From Rhodocyclaceae bacterium (GTDB lineage Bacteria; Pseudomonadota; Gammaproteobacteria; Burkholderiales; Usitatibacteraceae): a stretch of 64,000 nt of DNA. Position numbers and translations under genes: made by a program. The stretch covers positions 1 to 64,000 of the forward strand of contig JADCJC010000045.1 of the NCBI GenBank assembly GCA_020247395.1. The letters are read 5' to 3'. The notes under the pieces were generated by a model that ran no database searches, was not told where the DNA came from, and worked only from the letters and a program-made list of their open reading frames with translations. Shown here piece after piece: positions 1 through 9,577 of this stretch (position 1 is its first letter; the number at the start of each line of letters is the position of its first letter).

Positions 1-9
1 CCGCGCCAA

Positions 10-50
10 CAAAATTGGGCTCCCGCCTGCGCGGGAGCAGGGGACTTTTT
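10..50. terminator. GC-rich hairpin with flanking T/A tracts, possible bidirectional terminator or dispersed repeat
   Basis: An 8-bp perfect stem (GCTCCCGC/GCGGGAGC, 19-38) with a CTGC loop is followed by CTTTTT on the plus strand and by AATTTTG on the minus strand. It lies downstream of the leftward binding-protein gene and could end its transcript. Its layout (TTGGG, short hairpin, T-tract) also resembles the palindromic repeats near 27-31 kb, so it may belong to a dispersed repeat family. The remainder up to 175 shows nothing else recognisable. Confidence 0.4.
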
Positions 51-175
51 CACCATATTTAATTGCCGGATCAATAGAAACCGTCGCGAGCGGGTGAAGT
101 TGGCAGTGAGGAGCGGACACGTACCCAGTGTACGGCGAGCACCGGAACTGACAGATTAGCACGCGCAGTAGGTTT

Positions 176-1774
176 TTAGAAGTTCCCATTTACCTTTACC
201 CAGATCAGCCCAAGCACGTTGTTCGGTCGGTGCACGAGCGAAACGTTGTTACGCGACGCCCACGGAATGACCTGAGTGTGCAGCGGAATCGTATGCACTT
301 CATCGTGAATCATTTTTACCGCATCGTTGATCATTTTCTGCCGCAGCGCGGGATTCATCTCGCCTTCCAGCTTGTCGATCAATACATCGAGCGCCTCAAT
401 CTTCGCGTCACCGTAATTCGATTCACCCGCGCCCTTGCTATCTTTGCTATGAATGATGGGTTTGAGAAAGAAGATGGCATCTGTCGACCCGCCGCCCCAC
501 CCGGCAAGAAAGGCGGTAGCGTCACGGTTTTGTACTCGGGGAAAGAAATTCGCCTTGGTCATGCTCTCAACCTTCACACGCAGCCCGACTTTGGCCCACA
601 TGCCGGCGATTGCAACACATAGCTTTTCGTCGTTGAGATAACGATCGTTCGGGCAACTCAAGGTAAACCCGAAACCATTGGGATAACCCGCTTCGTTCAA
701 CAACTGTTTGGCCTTCGTCACGCTGTAGGGGTGGCGGACATCCATAGAAGCCGGCACGCCCGCACCACTCGCACTCGGCAACGCAATACCGGTAGGCCGA
801 GATAAGCCTCGCATGACTGTCGTCTTCAATGCCTCAACATCAATGGCTTGATATGCGGCAAGACGAACACGGCGGTCCTTAAAGGGGTTCTTACCCTTTA
901 CATCGGAATACAACAACTCGTTGCGCGCTTGGTCAAAGCCCAGATAAATCAAACGAATCTCGGGTCCTTCCCAGATTTTTAGCGACTTGTCGCGACGCAT
1001 ACTGATGACATCCTGCACAGCCGGGTCGAGAACAAAATCGATCTGCCCGGAACGTAACGCCGCCATCCGTGTCGCCGCATTTTGGATGGGACGATAGTCG
1101 ACCGTTTCGATGTTGCCCTCGTATAGCCCCGCCTTGATACCCCACCAATCTGGATTTTTGCTGTGGAGAATCTTCACGCCCTGCTCCCACGCAACCAGCT
1201 TGTAAGGGCCGGTACCCATCGCGTTACGGGTGGCAAAGGTTTCTTCCTTTTTAGTGTAATTCAGCGGCTTGACGACATTGTGCTTCTCACACCAAGCTTT
1301 ATTCATGACGTAAATGTTGGCCAGCGTATCGAGCATCACTGGATTCGGCTGATCGGTCGTGAACTCAACGGTGAAATCGTCGATCTTGCGTGCCACCCCT
1401 GCCTGTGTGGAGTAAAGCTTGAAGGTGACAGCGGATTCACGCGCACGATTGAACGAAAACACCACATCGTCTGCGGTAAACACCGAACCATTGTGCCACT
1501 TCACGCCACGTCGCAACTTAAAGACCCACTTGGTCGGCTCCGGATTGGTCCACGATTCCGCAAGACGCGGTGCCAGCTTCATCTCTTTATCGCGATCGAC
1601 GAGATACTCATAGACCATGCCGTTGATCATGTTGTTGAAAGTCTCGTTTTGGCTTTGAGGGTCCATCGTCGCCGCATCACCCTGAGATGACCAACGAAAG
1701 TTCTTCGCCTCCGCCGCCGAGAGACACACGAGTGCAAGAGAAGTACACAACGCCGGTAACAAACGAAACTTCAT
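176..1774 (-). CDS. ABC transporter substrate-binding protein, family 5 (peptide/nickel type)
   Basis: A periplasmic solute-binding protein of the SBP_bac_5 (DppA/OppA-like) family, which delivers peptides or similar ligands to an ABC importer. The product has about 532 residues, typical for the family. It has a signal peptide ending near a SAAEA cleavage site, a mature start reminiscent of the family (TMDPQS), and the family block around KWHNGSVFTADDV. I chose the ATG at 1774 because GGAGAG lies four bases upstream; an ATG at 1786 is possible but lacks such a site. No permease or ATPase partner is present in the window; they could lie to the left, downstream of this gene. The ligand cannot be told from sequence. 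Confidence 0.9.
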   Translation of the reverse strand: MKFRLLPALCTSLALVCLSAAEAKNFRWSSQGDAATMDPQSQNETFNNMINGMVYEYLVDRDKEMKLAPRLAESWTNPEPTKWVFKLRRGVKWHNGSVFTADDVVFSFNRARESAVTFKLYSTQAGVARKIDDFTVEFTTDQPNPVMLDTLANIYVMNKAWCEKHNVVKPLNYTKKEETFATRNAMGTGPYKLVAWEQGVKILHSKNPDWWGIKAGLYEGNIETVDYRPIQNAATRMAALRSGQIDFVLDPAVQDVISMRRDKSLKIWEGPEIRLIYLGFDQARNELLYSDVKGKNPFKDRRVRLAAYQAIDVEALKTTVMRGLSRPTGIALPSASGAGVPASMDVRHPYSVTKAKQLLNEAGYPNGFGFTLSCPNDRYLNDEKLCVAIAGMWAKVGLRVKVESMTKANFFPRVQNRDATAFLAGWGGGSTDAIFFLKPIIHSKDSKGAGESNYGDAKIEALDVLIDKLEGEMNPALRQKMINDAVKMIHDEVHTIPLHTQVIPWASRNNVSLVHRPNNVLGLIWVKVNGNF

Positions 1775-1840
1775 CTGACTCTCCATCAGTTAGGCCATCC
1801 AGTTTAGACTGCGGAACCCAAAGCCTGCCGTACGTCAACG

Positions 1841-2638
1841 CTACGCGGGTGTTTCCGTCCCGGTGGGCACGCCCACCAAGTCACGATAAGCATGCCACGT
1901 TGCATGACCAATTAATGGGCCGGTCACCAGCAACCCCACGTAGGCTGTCGCCATCCCGATACCAATCAGTAGCACAATCAGCAGCGCCCACAATACCATT
2001 GGCAGAGGGTTCCTTACCAGCGCCATGATACTGACAGCGGCAGCGGTAACCGCATCTGCCCGGCGGTCCAGCAAGTACGGGATGGAGACCGCACTAAACG
2101 CAAATACGAGACTGGCGAACAGCAATCCCACGCTGAAAAATGTCGCAACAAAGGCGAGGTTCGATAACGACGTAATCTGCTGGAAGAACAACGCCCATGT
2201 CGGCATGGCACGCGATTCAAACAGCGCAAAAGTGACCAGCGATGCCCGCGCCCAGACTAGGAATACCACCGTCAAAATCAATACATAGATGCCGATGCCG
2301 CCGGTATTCTCACGCCACGCGACAAGGGAAGCACGGAAGTCGGCCGACTCGCCGCGCTCACGCTGACGAGACAATGCGTATAAGCCGATGGCGAGAAACG
2401 GCCCGGCGAGCATGAATCCCATGGTCAGGGTCGATGTGTAATCCACCGCAAAGCGGAACACCACCAGCTGCACCAGCCCCATGGCAGAAAAACAAGCGCC
2501 GTAGAACAGGCTAGCGAACGGATTAGCCCTTAAGTCCGCCCAGCCGCGCGCGAGCCAGACCAGCGGCTGACCAAGCGCCACCATACGAATCGGCGGAAAC
2601 GTGAAATGGACACTTCGAGGCGTGGATTCAGCATTCAT
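1841..2638 (-). CDS. DUF2189 family integral membrane protein
   Basis: A polytopic inner-membrane protein of about 265 residues with the features of the DUF2189 family. It has a conserved N-terminal stretch (GQPLVWLARGWADLRANP), then five or six hydrophobic segments spread over residues 35-250, a cytoplasmic YALSRQRERGE loop, and a C-terminal ending typical of the family (GHATWHAYRDLVG). The molecular function is unknown. It is divergent from the membrane-protein gene starting at 2813 and both could use the 174-base gap as promoter region. It does not overlap the binding-protein gene to its left. Confidence 0.8.
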   Translation of the reverse strand: MNAESTPRSVHFTFPPIRMVALGQPLVWLARGWADLRANPFASLFYGACFSAMGLVQLVVFRFAVDYTSTLTMGFMLAGPFLAIGLYALSRQRERGESADFRASLVAWRENTGGIGIYVLILTVVFLVWARASLVTFALFESRAMPTWALFFQQITSLSNLAFVATFFSVGLLFASLVFAFSAVSIPYLLDRRADAVTAAAVSIMALVRNPLPMVLWALLIVLLIGIGMATAYVGLLVTGPLIGHATWHAYRDLVGVPTGTETPA

Positions 2639-2812
2639 TGGAATAGTCTAGCGTGATGTCACCAATACGCCCTGCTCTAAACAGCGCACTGCTACTCAAA
2701 CAGCGCAAGCTTTGCGCTGGATCAACTCCAGCGTCTTGCGTCAGCCTAGCATTAAACTGGGTGGGGACGGCCAACAGAAACAGCCAAAAAACACCAAACG
2801 AGGAAAAACACC

Positions 2813-3496
2813 ATGGGAGCTTACGAAATTCCGATCCTACGCTGGATCCACATTTTGGCGATGGTCTACTGGCTGGGTGGTGAATGGGGGGTGTTTCAGA
2901 CCTCACGTTACATTATCAATTCCAACTTACCCATGGATGAACGGCGGCGGCACATGGAAACCGCTTACCGCATCGATATCCTCGCCCGCACCGGCATCAT
3001 CCTGCTGCTGCCGCTTGGTCTGCACTTGGGCAATTTGTGGGGGGTGCAACCGTATGGCGGTGGAATCCTCGCCCTTTTCTGGGGCTTGAGTCTGGCATGG
3101 CTGGCACTTTGTTGGTCAGCCTTCATCTACCGCGAGACCGACACCGGGATCAGGCTCACAAAACTGGATGAACGGGTGCGCTTTGTCTTAATCCCGCTGC
3201 TACTGGCCTCGTCAATCAGTTCTTTGATGGGCTTCGGGCCGTTTAATGCTGACGAAGGACAACGCTGGTATTCCACCAAGATCCTGCTCTATTCATTGTT
3301 GTTAGTGCTCGGTCTGAAGCTGCGTTTCATCATGCGTGAGTGGACCACGTTGTTTCGCAAGATCGCCGTCGAGGGCAGTACGCCAGCCGTCGAAGATCAA
3401 TTAGCGCGCTCGCTACGCATCGGTCGCGGCATCGCCTATTGCTACTGGGTCGGTATCGCGTCGGTGGCATTTTTCGGTGCCACCAAGATCTACTAG
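2813..3496 (+). CDS. Integral membrane protein of unknown function, about six helices
   Basis: The product has 227 residues with hydrophobic segments near 8-25, 55-75, 80-102, 120-140, 155-172 and 205-222. The first segment carries a conserved-looking RWIHILAMVYWLGG pattern with a histidine, as seen in small CopD/DUF2269-like membrane proteins, but I cannot assign a family firmly. GAGG precedes the ATG by eight bases. The stop is only nine bases before the cupin gene, so the two are probably co-transcribed. Confidence 0.7.
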   Translation: MGAYEIPILRWIHILAMVYWLGGEWGVFQTSRYIINSNLPMDERRRHMETAYRIDILARTGIILLLPLGLHLGNLWGVQPYGGGILALFWGLSLAWLALCWSAFIYRETDTGIRLTKLDERVRFVLIPLLLASSISSLMGFGPFNADEGQRWYSTKILLYSLLLVLGLKLRFIMREWTTLFRKIAVEGSTPAVEDQLARSLRIGRGIAYCYWVGIASVAFFGATKIY

Positions 3497-3505
3497 CATC
3501 CCATC

Positions 3506-4360
3506 ATGCTCGAGCGACCGCGTATCGAGTTCATACACGCACAAATGCTGCCGTGGCGGCGCATTCCGCCCGGTGCGGCGCGGCCAGACGCGGAATACAA
3601 GTTCCTCAGCCGTGACCCCGCCGACGGAGCATGCTCGTGCCTGATTCGGTACCCTGCTGGGTGGTCTCGCGAAGGCAACGAATGTTCAACTGCTGATGAA
3701 GAGTTTTATGTGGTGGAGGGTGATCTCATCATGGATGGCACACGCTACGCTGCCGACCCCTACGCGTTTTTGCCGGCGGGATGGCTACGCCACGAAATGC
3801 GCGTGCCACACGGTGCGGTGGAGCTAACCTTCTTCAATCGACAGCCGGACTTTGCGCCACTCGCCACACTAGCCGAGGCGGAGTTCGCGCGCGCGATACC
3901 GCTCATCGACGTACTCCACATGCCGTGGGACCTGACGTTAAACGATCCACAGCTCGCGCACCTCGGTATTTCACGGAAGAACTTACGAACCGATCCGCTG
4001 ACCGGCGAGCGCACCTTTTTATCGATGGTGCTGCCCCACTCGGAGCCACCCGGTGCATGCGGCCCGACGGAGCAGCACCCGGTTGTTGAAGAGGCCTATG
4101 TGATTTCCGGTTCACTGGTCGGACCGCAGGGCGAAATGTTACCTGGCGGTTATTTCTGGCGACCGCCACACATCGCACACGGCCCCTTCGGCACACGCTG
4201 GGGATGTGTATCACTCATCCGCTTTTTGGGAGGCGCGCACAAAAATGTGTGGAGCCGGACGGATGCGCCGTTTCGATTCGATGCGCCGTACGATCCGATA
4301 TTGCCGCCGGAGTTTGCGCATCTACGTGACCAACCATGGGCGCCGGCGGGGATTTACTAA
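3506..4360 (+). CDS. Double-cupin domain protein
   Basis: The 284-residue protein contains two similar cupin-like halves. The first, about residues 35-115, includes STADEEFYVVEGD and a later PAGWLRHEMRVPHG block. The second, about 165-245, includes PVVEEAYVISGSLVG and RPPHIAHGPFG. The histidines and glutamates of these blocks could bind a metal, as in ChrR/DUF4437-type cupins. The substrate is unknown. It follows the membrane-protein gene by nine bases, suggesting one transcript. Confidence 0.75.
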   Translation: MLERPRIEFIHAQMLPWRRIPPGAARPDAEYKFLSRDPADGACSCLIRYPAGWSREGNECSTADEEFYVVEGDLIMDGTRYAADPYAFLPAGWLRHEMRVPHGAVELTFFNRQPDFAPLATLAEAEFARAIPLIDVLHMPWDLTLNDPQLAHLGISRKNLRTDPLTGERTFLSMVLPHSEPPGACGPTEQHPVVEEAYVISGSLVGPQGEMLPGGYFWRPPHIAHGPFGTRWGCVSLIRFLGGAHKNVWSRTDAPFRFDAPYDPILPPEFAHLRDQPWAPAGIY

Positions 4361-4449
4361 TGGAATTGCTTGGCGGGAAGGACCGCACCTGACCCAAAGC
4401 CGACATGGCCGTTGCCCGAAAGCGGACATCACAAGTAGTCAAATTGCCG

Positions 4450-4899
4450 CTACCTAAGGACTTCCTTCGTGAATTTTGAGTTCTTTGATCGAAGGTAATG
4501 TCTTGAGCAGTGCTCGGCAACGCCACACGCTTTGATCGCAGCAAGTGGTGTTTGCTTTGGCGATTCGATCTCCACTCGGAAAGTCTTTAGCTTAGAGATT
4601 GGATATCGTTCCAGCATCTGCCACGTTTGCTTATTTGTGGCGTCAAAGGTCAGTGCGAAAAGAGAAAATTCCTTCTTGTCGTCTTTGACCAGCACGAATG
4701 CACCTCCAATTAAACCGTTCCCCTGAAGGTCGGCGGGATAGCAGCATGGCTGTCCGTTTGGCAATGTATCACCCTGCGCTCCATTCCACCCTGGAGGCGC
4801 GATCGGTCCACCTGCTCGTGCGGTGCCTATGGCAAACAGAACCGCCATGCATAGTGCTCGCGCCATCAAAGGGAACTTGCGGATTGATTTGGTTCGCAT
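4450..4899 (-). CDS. Small exported protein of unknown function
   Basis: A 149-residue orphan. The first 29 residues look like a signal peptide (basic start, hydrophobic core, ending in ARAGG). The mature part holds four cysteines (one in QPCCYP, and a later CGVAEHC), compatible with disulfides in the periplasm. I do not recognise a family. It lies 62 bases downstream of another exported orphan (4962-6269) on the same strand, so the two may form a transcription unit. Confidence 0.6.
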   Translation of the reverse strand: MRTKSIRKFPLMARALCMAVLFAIGTARAGGPIAPPGWNGAQGDTLPNGQPCCYPADLQGNGLIGGAFVLVKDDKKEFSLFALTFDATNKQTWQMLERYPISKLKTFRVEIESPKQTPLAAIKACGVAEHCSRHYLRSKNSKFTKEVLR

Positions 4900-4961
4900 C
4901 TAGCTTTCCATCCAATCTGCCGCGCTGGGTCTCAAGTTTCTAGGACGGCTTTTGGCCGATT

Positions 4962-6269
4962 CTATCTACTTGGCCAAATCCGAATTTCCACCGCCCCGCG
5001 AATTCGTGGATGTGTTGCCACCAGAAGCCGTTTTTCTGCATCCCAGAGAACCTCGGTATCAGAGGGGAACAAGCGCGGCTCCGTTTTCTTGAGCCCCGCT
5101 AGAAACTTCGGAATTCGTGGCTCAGCAATGTTTTGCCGCTTTATCCTCATCTGTACGAGCAGCGCGCTGATACGCGCAGATTTGTCAAACATCGAATCGA
5201 TTAGCGAAGTTGGCACACGGTCAATACTTGAGCCGAGCAGTTCCACGGATTCAGCATATCGTGCGTTCTTCTTCGCGGCGCTTATATCTAGTGGACAAGC
5301 TTGTGCATGAACTTTATCCCGGGCGCTGAGGTTGGCTTCGCCGACATAAGCCAGGACGTTTTTCGAGTAGCAGTACTGCCTATTCGTCATGAAGTTCGGC
5401 AGCAGACGGTCTTTCTGCGGATGCGACGCGTACATCTCCATGAGCAAGGCGTACTCAGACCGGAGAATGTTCGGAATCTGAAAACGCTCTAATCCAACAT
5501 TTCCGAGTGCGGACTCGATTTTCCTTTCGTCGTCCGGAGTTAGCTCTTTTGCTCGTAACAATAGATCCTCAAGCACCGCTAAGCTGGAACCTTCGTTGAC
5601 TAAATTGATTGCGGTTTCGACCCAGCTAGTGCCAGTTGATGACATCCCGGTCAAGAACCGATGAAGGTGAAGCCATTTGTCTAGCGCTCGTTTGGTTCTG
5701 AGTTGGCGGGCATCAAGACTAATGTCGATGAGTGCCAACTTAACTGCCGACAAGTAACCTCCGGCGCGCAACCAAAGAGCACCGTTCTCGGGCGCTAGTT
5801 TGGTCAGGTGTCTCAATCGACCAAGGATCTCTTGGTTCTTGAGCAGCATCCGCGATACCTCCGAGTCGGACGCACACTTCTTTGCATCCATACGCGGGTA
5901 CTCATGAAGCCAGCAATCGATTGAGTCGGCATCCCACTGCACTTCCAACAGCTCTTGCCTAAGCGGCTTTCCAGCAAGGAACGCATCTACCCACTTTTTT
6001 CCAAAGCTCAGGTTGTCAGCACCAGTTGGCGCGCCTAGGCCAGCAATCGCATAGGCCAATTCCCCATGGGCCGGGATTCGATATTTGCCGAAAAACGCTG
6101 ATGCGTCAGGATTCAACGCCTCATCAGTGGCTACCTTATCGGCGGCGTGCGATAGCGCAGCGGCGAACGAGAAGCCAAGTGATACCAAAGCTGCGGCCAA
6201 AGATCGTTGGATCAACGAGCACCTCTCACGAGTGCAATCACGTGCAACCACCAAAGATCGGAGTCGCAT
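4962..6269 (-). CDS. Exported hypothetical protein, mostly helical
   Basis: A 435-residue protein that I do not recognise. It has a basic N-terminus followed by a hydrophobic segment near residues 24-42 ending in ALSHAADK, consistent with a signal peptide. The start could be slightly downstream of the ATG used here. The body is rich in leucine, lysine and glutamate, looks alpha-helical, and has helical-repeat character (for example the KELTPDDERKIESAL region). Cysteines are scattered. It is probably co-transcribed with the small exported gene at 4450-4899. Codon use is a little more A/T-rich than its neighbours. Confidence 0.6.
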   Translation of the reverse strand: MRLRSLVVARDCTRERCSLIQRSLAAALVSLGFSFAAALSHAADKVATDEALNPDASAFFGKYRIPAHGELAYAIAGLGAPTGADNLSFGKKWVDAFLAGKPLRQELLEVQWDADSIDCWLHEYPRMDAKKCASDSEVSRMLLKNQEILGRLRHLTKLAPENGALWLRAGGYLSAVKLALIDISLDARQLRTKRALDKWLHLHRFLTGMSSTGTSWVETAINLVNEGSSLAVLEDLLLRAKELTPDDERKIESALGNVGLERFQIPNILRSEYALLMEMYASHPQKDRLLPNFMTNRQYCYSKNVLAYVGEANLSARDKVHAQACPLDISAAKKNARYAESVELLGSSIDRVPTSLIDSMFDKSARISALLVQMRIKRQNIAEPRIPKFLAGLKKTEPRLFPSDTEVLWDAEKRLLVATHPRIRGAVEIRIWPSR

Positions 6270-6415
6270 TGATTCTCATCGAATTCACTGAGTCAAGGTA
6301 TGAAATCAGGTGGCGCTACCGTACCGCCGCTATTGGCCGAAAACAACATTAGCGCACCTTTACCGATCGCCATCGTAACTGAAAAAAGGGCGGTCTTCAA
6401 ACCTATCAAGCCACA

Positions 6416-6850
6416 CTATTCTGGCCACGTTCGATAAACGCTTTTGAACCGCTTGCCCTCCACCAATCCGTAGTCGCCCGGAGCATATTGCAGCAGCCAA
6501 TCTCCCGCGTTGCCGCATAGGAGATCGCCACCTGCACGCCGCGCGACCGCGAATGGCTCCTCGATCTGCCGTGCCCAAACGGGAATGCGGCGCGCACGAT
6601 ACGGGCCGTCTTGCCCCATCATCAGAGGTGCCACCGATTCGTACTTTTCTTCAAACCGCGCCCGGATGACACTCCATTGGTCGCCGCTGGAGCCAGTGAC
6701 CAAGGCATCACCTGTCTGGTAGTGGTTGGGCCCTTCGCGGCTTTGGATCACCCCATCGTTGGAGGCGAACCGCACGGCCACCACTTCGTCTTTTACGTAG
6801 CGTGCTGCGAGTGGGTCAGATTCGAGCGAAACATCAAGGAACTGGCGCAT
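6416..6850 (-). CDS. PGDYG-domain protein
   Basis: A 144-residue soluble protein. The C-terminal half shows the APGDYGLV signature of the PGDYG family, preceded by the GNAGDWLLQY block; the first half has a related GDALVTGSSGDQW segment. That suggests two similar beta-rich halves. Function is unknown. It is divergent from the membrane-protein gene at 6909, with 58 bases between start codons that must contain both promoters or translation signals. Confidence 0.65.
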   Translation of the reverse strand: MRQFLDVSLESDPLAARYVKDEVVAVRFASNDGVIQSREGPNHYQTGDALVTGSSGDQWSVIRARFEEKYESVAPLMMGQDGPYRARRIPVWARQIEEPFAVARRAGGDLLCGNAGDWLLQYAPGDYGLVEGKRFKSVYRTWPE

Positions 6851-6908
6851 GGCCTTACTTTATCGGAGGCCGGAGGTCGGAGCATCTCGCGCGTGCGAAA
6901 ATTATCCT

Positions 6909-7424
6909 ATGCCCATTGTCGCAATCATCCCCTCCCTTGCCGCCTCATCAACAACCGCTGCCGCAACCAGCGTCACTCCACTGGCGGCCCTCAGCCAATG
7001 GGCACCAATCGTGTGGCTGAAAACGACGCCGGTGGTCTACCCGATTTTGGAGATTGGCCACATTGTCGGTATCGCATTGGTGTTCGGCACGTTATGGATT
7101 GTCGATTTACGAATCTTGGGGCGTATGCCGATGTTCGATGTCAACCAGCTGGCCAAACATATCCTGCCGTGGACAGTGGCCGGATTCTTGCTGGCCGCAT
7201 TGACTGGCCTGACCATGTTTGTGAGTCGCATTGGGGACCTGATCAACAACCCGGCTTTCGTGTTAAAAATCGGTTTATTGTTTGCGGCAGGAAGCAACGC
7301 TGCGGTACTGCATGCCCGCGGCGCAATCAATAGCGATAGTACACTGACTCGCGCACAAGCCATTTTATCTATCTTGATCTGGCTCGCCGTGATTGTTTGT
7401 GGACGCTGGATCGCCTACATTTAG
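6909..7424 (+). CDS. DUF6644-like integral membrane protein
   Basis: A membrane protein of about 171 residues with four hydrophobic segments (roughly residues 48-66, 88-108, 122-140 and 150-168). The first contains the EIGHIVGIALVFGT pattern with a histidine typical of small DUF6644/DUF2214-like proteins. The ATG at 6909 was chosen over the upstream start at 6849, which would run into the divergent gene. The DUF6152 gene begins nine bases later, and the two are presumably co-transcribed. Function is unknown; the histidine could bind heme, which is only a guess. Confidence 0.65.
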   Translation: MPIVAIIPSLAASSTTAAATSVTPLAALSQWAPIVWLKTTPVVYPILEIGHIVGIALVFGTLWIVDLRILGRMPMFDVNQLAKHILPWTVAGFLLAALTGLTMFVSRIGDLINNPAFVLKIGLLFAAGSNAAVLHARGAINSDSTLTRAQAILSILIWLAVIVCGRWIAYI

Positions 7425-7432
7425 GAACGTAC

Positions 7433-7909
7433 ATGAACCGTCGCATATTTGTTTCGTCCGTTTCCGCAGCATCCACGATAGCCTTAAGCCGACGCGTATT
7501 TGCCCACCACGGCTGGTCGAGTTTTGACGAGACCAAACCCATTTACCTGGTGGGAACGGTCAAGAGTCTGAAATGGCAGAACCCACACGTTGAACTCGTG
7601 GTGACAATGCTGCCCGACGCGAAACTACCTGCTGATCTCGCCAAACGCACGGCACCGCCACAGACCACACCGGTCGACGGCGCAAAGATCTTGGCGAACG
7701 CAGTCCTGCCAACCAAGCGCGGTGATTGGACGCTAGAGTTGTCACCCATGACACGTATCGAGGCATGGAAAGTGACGCAACCGAGGGTCGGTGACATCAT
7801 CGAAGCGGTGGCGTACACGTTCAAGGACGAAAAAGGTGCGGCGATTGCGCGGGTGGAATACTTGATTTCGGGCGACAAACTATACGGCCTGCGCTCGATG
7901 CCGGCGTGA
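7433..7909 (+). CDS. DUF6152 family exported protein
   Basis: A 158-residue protein with a twin-basic N-terminus and a signal-like segment (RRIFVSSVSAASTIALS). This is followed by the family hallmark HHGWSSFDETKP immediately after the likely cleavage site, and the GTVKSLKWQNPH block. DUF6152 proteins are small periplasmic beta-rich proteins of unknown role, often next to a small membrane protein as here. An upstream in-frame start at 7397 overlaps the previous gene and was not used. Confidence 0.75.
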   Translation: MNRRIFVSSVSAASTIALSRRVFAHHGWSSFDETKPIYLVGTVKSLKWQNPHVELVVTMLPDAKLPADLAKRTAPPQTTPVDGAKILANAVLPTKRGDWTLELSPMTRIEAWKVTQPRVGDIIEAVAYTFKDEKGAAIARVEYLISGDKLYGLRSMPA

Positions 7910-8221
7910 TCGGCTGCAGCGGGTGGCGCGCTAAGCGGAAATTGGCAGCGTGGTCTGCGCACAAGGCCAGCGCGAGTACGCTGCCTTCACTGAGCAGGAA
8001 ATCGCACAATCGATATCCAATGTTAACGCGGCGGACGGCTAGGCGGGTAACAGACCGGTTTAATTCGGGCTTGGGCTCTGAAAAAATCTCAGCCAAGGTT
8101 CATTTTTCCCAAAACCTGCCGTAATCAATCGTAGTTGTGGGCGCCCGACGCTAGCTCACACTCTGTCGCAGCTCAACATGAAAACACAACTTTCTTCCAA
8201 CCCAATCGCCGGGACTTCATC
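7910..8221. other. 312-base gene-poor gap
   Basis: No convincing coding region, RNA or terminator was found between the DUF6152 gene and the HDOD gene. Open frames here (for example 7906-8124) lack a good start or any recognisable protein. A promoter for the HDOD gene is presumably inside, but no clear -35/-10 pair stands out. Confidence 0.5.
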
Positions 8222-9577
8222 ATGCGTGCACTAACTGCTTGGTGGAGCGCCTTGTTCAGCGCCCGAAGGTTGCCCAGCCTATCGATTTTACGCCGAGGCA
8301 AGCATCGGCCTAGTCGACCGGGACTTGCAAGCGAATCACGCTTGATCAACGCTACGGCGCAAGCAGAGGCCACCTCCATACCGATATTCGGCGCACGTCG
8401 CCCATTAATCGACCAGCGCGGCAGTGTGGCGGGTTTCGAGTTTAGGCTGCCGCCTGTCGTGTCGGAGCGTCTCGCGCAGCAGTCCAACGACGTTGCCATC
8501 GCCGCGCATGCAACCGCGCTGCTCGTCTCAATGCGCGCCACTATCGAAGCCGGACGCACCGCGCTGATTGCATTACCCATTGCGCTTTTGTCGCGCCCCG
8601 CAGTGCTGGAAGCGATACCCAGAGGCGTTCGGGTGGCTATCACCGATGCTGACCAGGCATCCATGCGAACGGAGCACGCCTTGCAAACACTCGCGGCTCT
8701 AAGTCGCACCGGGGCCAAACTCGGCGGCGTCGGCCAAGCCATCCCTGCGGGTGATTTCGTAGTGCTAGACGCCACGAACACGACGGCACTCAGATTGGTT
8801 GAGGATGTCACCGGCATTCGCGCCGCACGGGGAAAGATCGAGGTTGTGGCGACGGGTATTAGCAGCATTGGCGACCTTGAATTACTGCTCAACAGCGGTA
8901 TCAACTTGGCCGCCGGTATTGTCGATACCACGACAACGGTGTTGGAACGCACCCCCATGTCGCCAAGACTACAGCAGATTTGCAGGTTGATTCACCATGT
9001 CGTATCGGACCAAGATCTGGTGGAGACCATGCGCGTGTTGCGCAGCGAAGTTGAGCTTTCCTACCAATTACTACGACAAGCCAACGCCGCCACGCACGGG
9101 CAGACTCGCCCTGTTGATTCGCTCGATCATGCCGCCATGCTGATGGGCCGCGACGGGCTTTATACCTGGCTAACGATGCTGCTACTCACCGGTGGCAGCG
9201 GTCGCGCAACATCGCATGCATTGCGTGAGATCGCCTTGTCTCGCGCCCGCCTGCTCGAAAGACTGGCGGGCTACCACACGACCAGCACCACATCCCGATC
9301 AACAATGTTCACGCTCGGATTGTTGTCGCTGCTCGATGTGATGCTGCAAACCACCATGGCCGACGCGCTCGACAATCTTCCGCTCGCACCACCGCTGCGC
9401 GCCGCCCTCGTTGCGAAGTCCGGACAACTGCGACCCGCGCTGGAACTGGTGCAGGCTCTTGAAAGTGGTGATCTCGCCCGCGCCGCAGATCTGGCTCGAC
9501 CTTACGGTGGGTTGCCGTCGGTGATTGCAGAATCCGATGAGGCTTGGGCCTGGGCGGCGCAAGCCGTACGACACTAA
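8222..9577 (+). CDS. EAL-like/HDOD domain signalling protein
   Basis: A cytoplasmic protein of about 451 residues built like YuxH-type proteins. An N-terminal EAL-like domain spans about residues 50-240 and begins with ARRPLIDQRGSVAGFEF. A C-terminal HDOD domain spans about 255-440 (EVELSYQLLRQAN and AAMLMGRDGLYTWL). The EAL, DDFG and metal-binding motifs of active c-di-GMP phosphodiesterases are not visible, so I expect a degenerate, non-catalytic EAL fold. Such proteins act in regulation of motility, adhesion or stress. The ATG at 8222 was preferred to an upstream start at 8135 that adds an unconserved tail. Confidence 0.75.
   Translation: MRALTAWWSALFSARRLPSLSILRRGKHRPSRPGLASESRLINATAQAEATSIPIFGARRPLIDQRGSVAGFEFRLPPVVSERLAQQSNDVAIAAHATALLVSMRATIEAGRTALIALPIALLSRPAVLEAIPRGVRVAITDADQASMRTEHALQTLAALSRTGAKLGGVGQAIPAGDFVVLDATNTTALRLVEDVTGIRAARGKIEVVATGISSIGDLELLLNSGINLAAGIVDTTTTVLERTPMSPRLQQICRLIHHVVSDQDLVETMRVLRSEVELSYQLLRQANAATHGQTRPVDSLDHAAMLMGRDGLYTWLTMLLLTGGSGRATSHALREIALSRARLLERLAGYHTTSTTSRSTMFTLGLLSLLDVMLQTTMADALDNLPLAPPLRAALVAKSGQLRPALELVQALESGDLARAADLARPYGGLPSVIAESDEAWAWAAQAVRH

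Noticed and set aside
4962-6415. Possibility that the two exported orphans are a toxin/immunity pair
   Set aside because: Both have signal peptides and neither shows a toxin domain or secretion signal; there is no support beyond adjacency.
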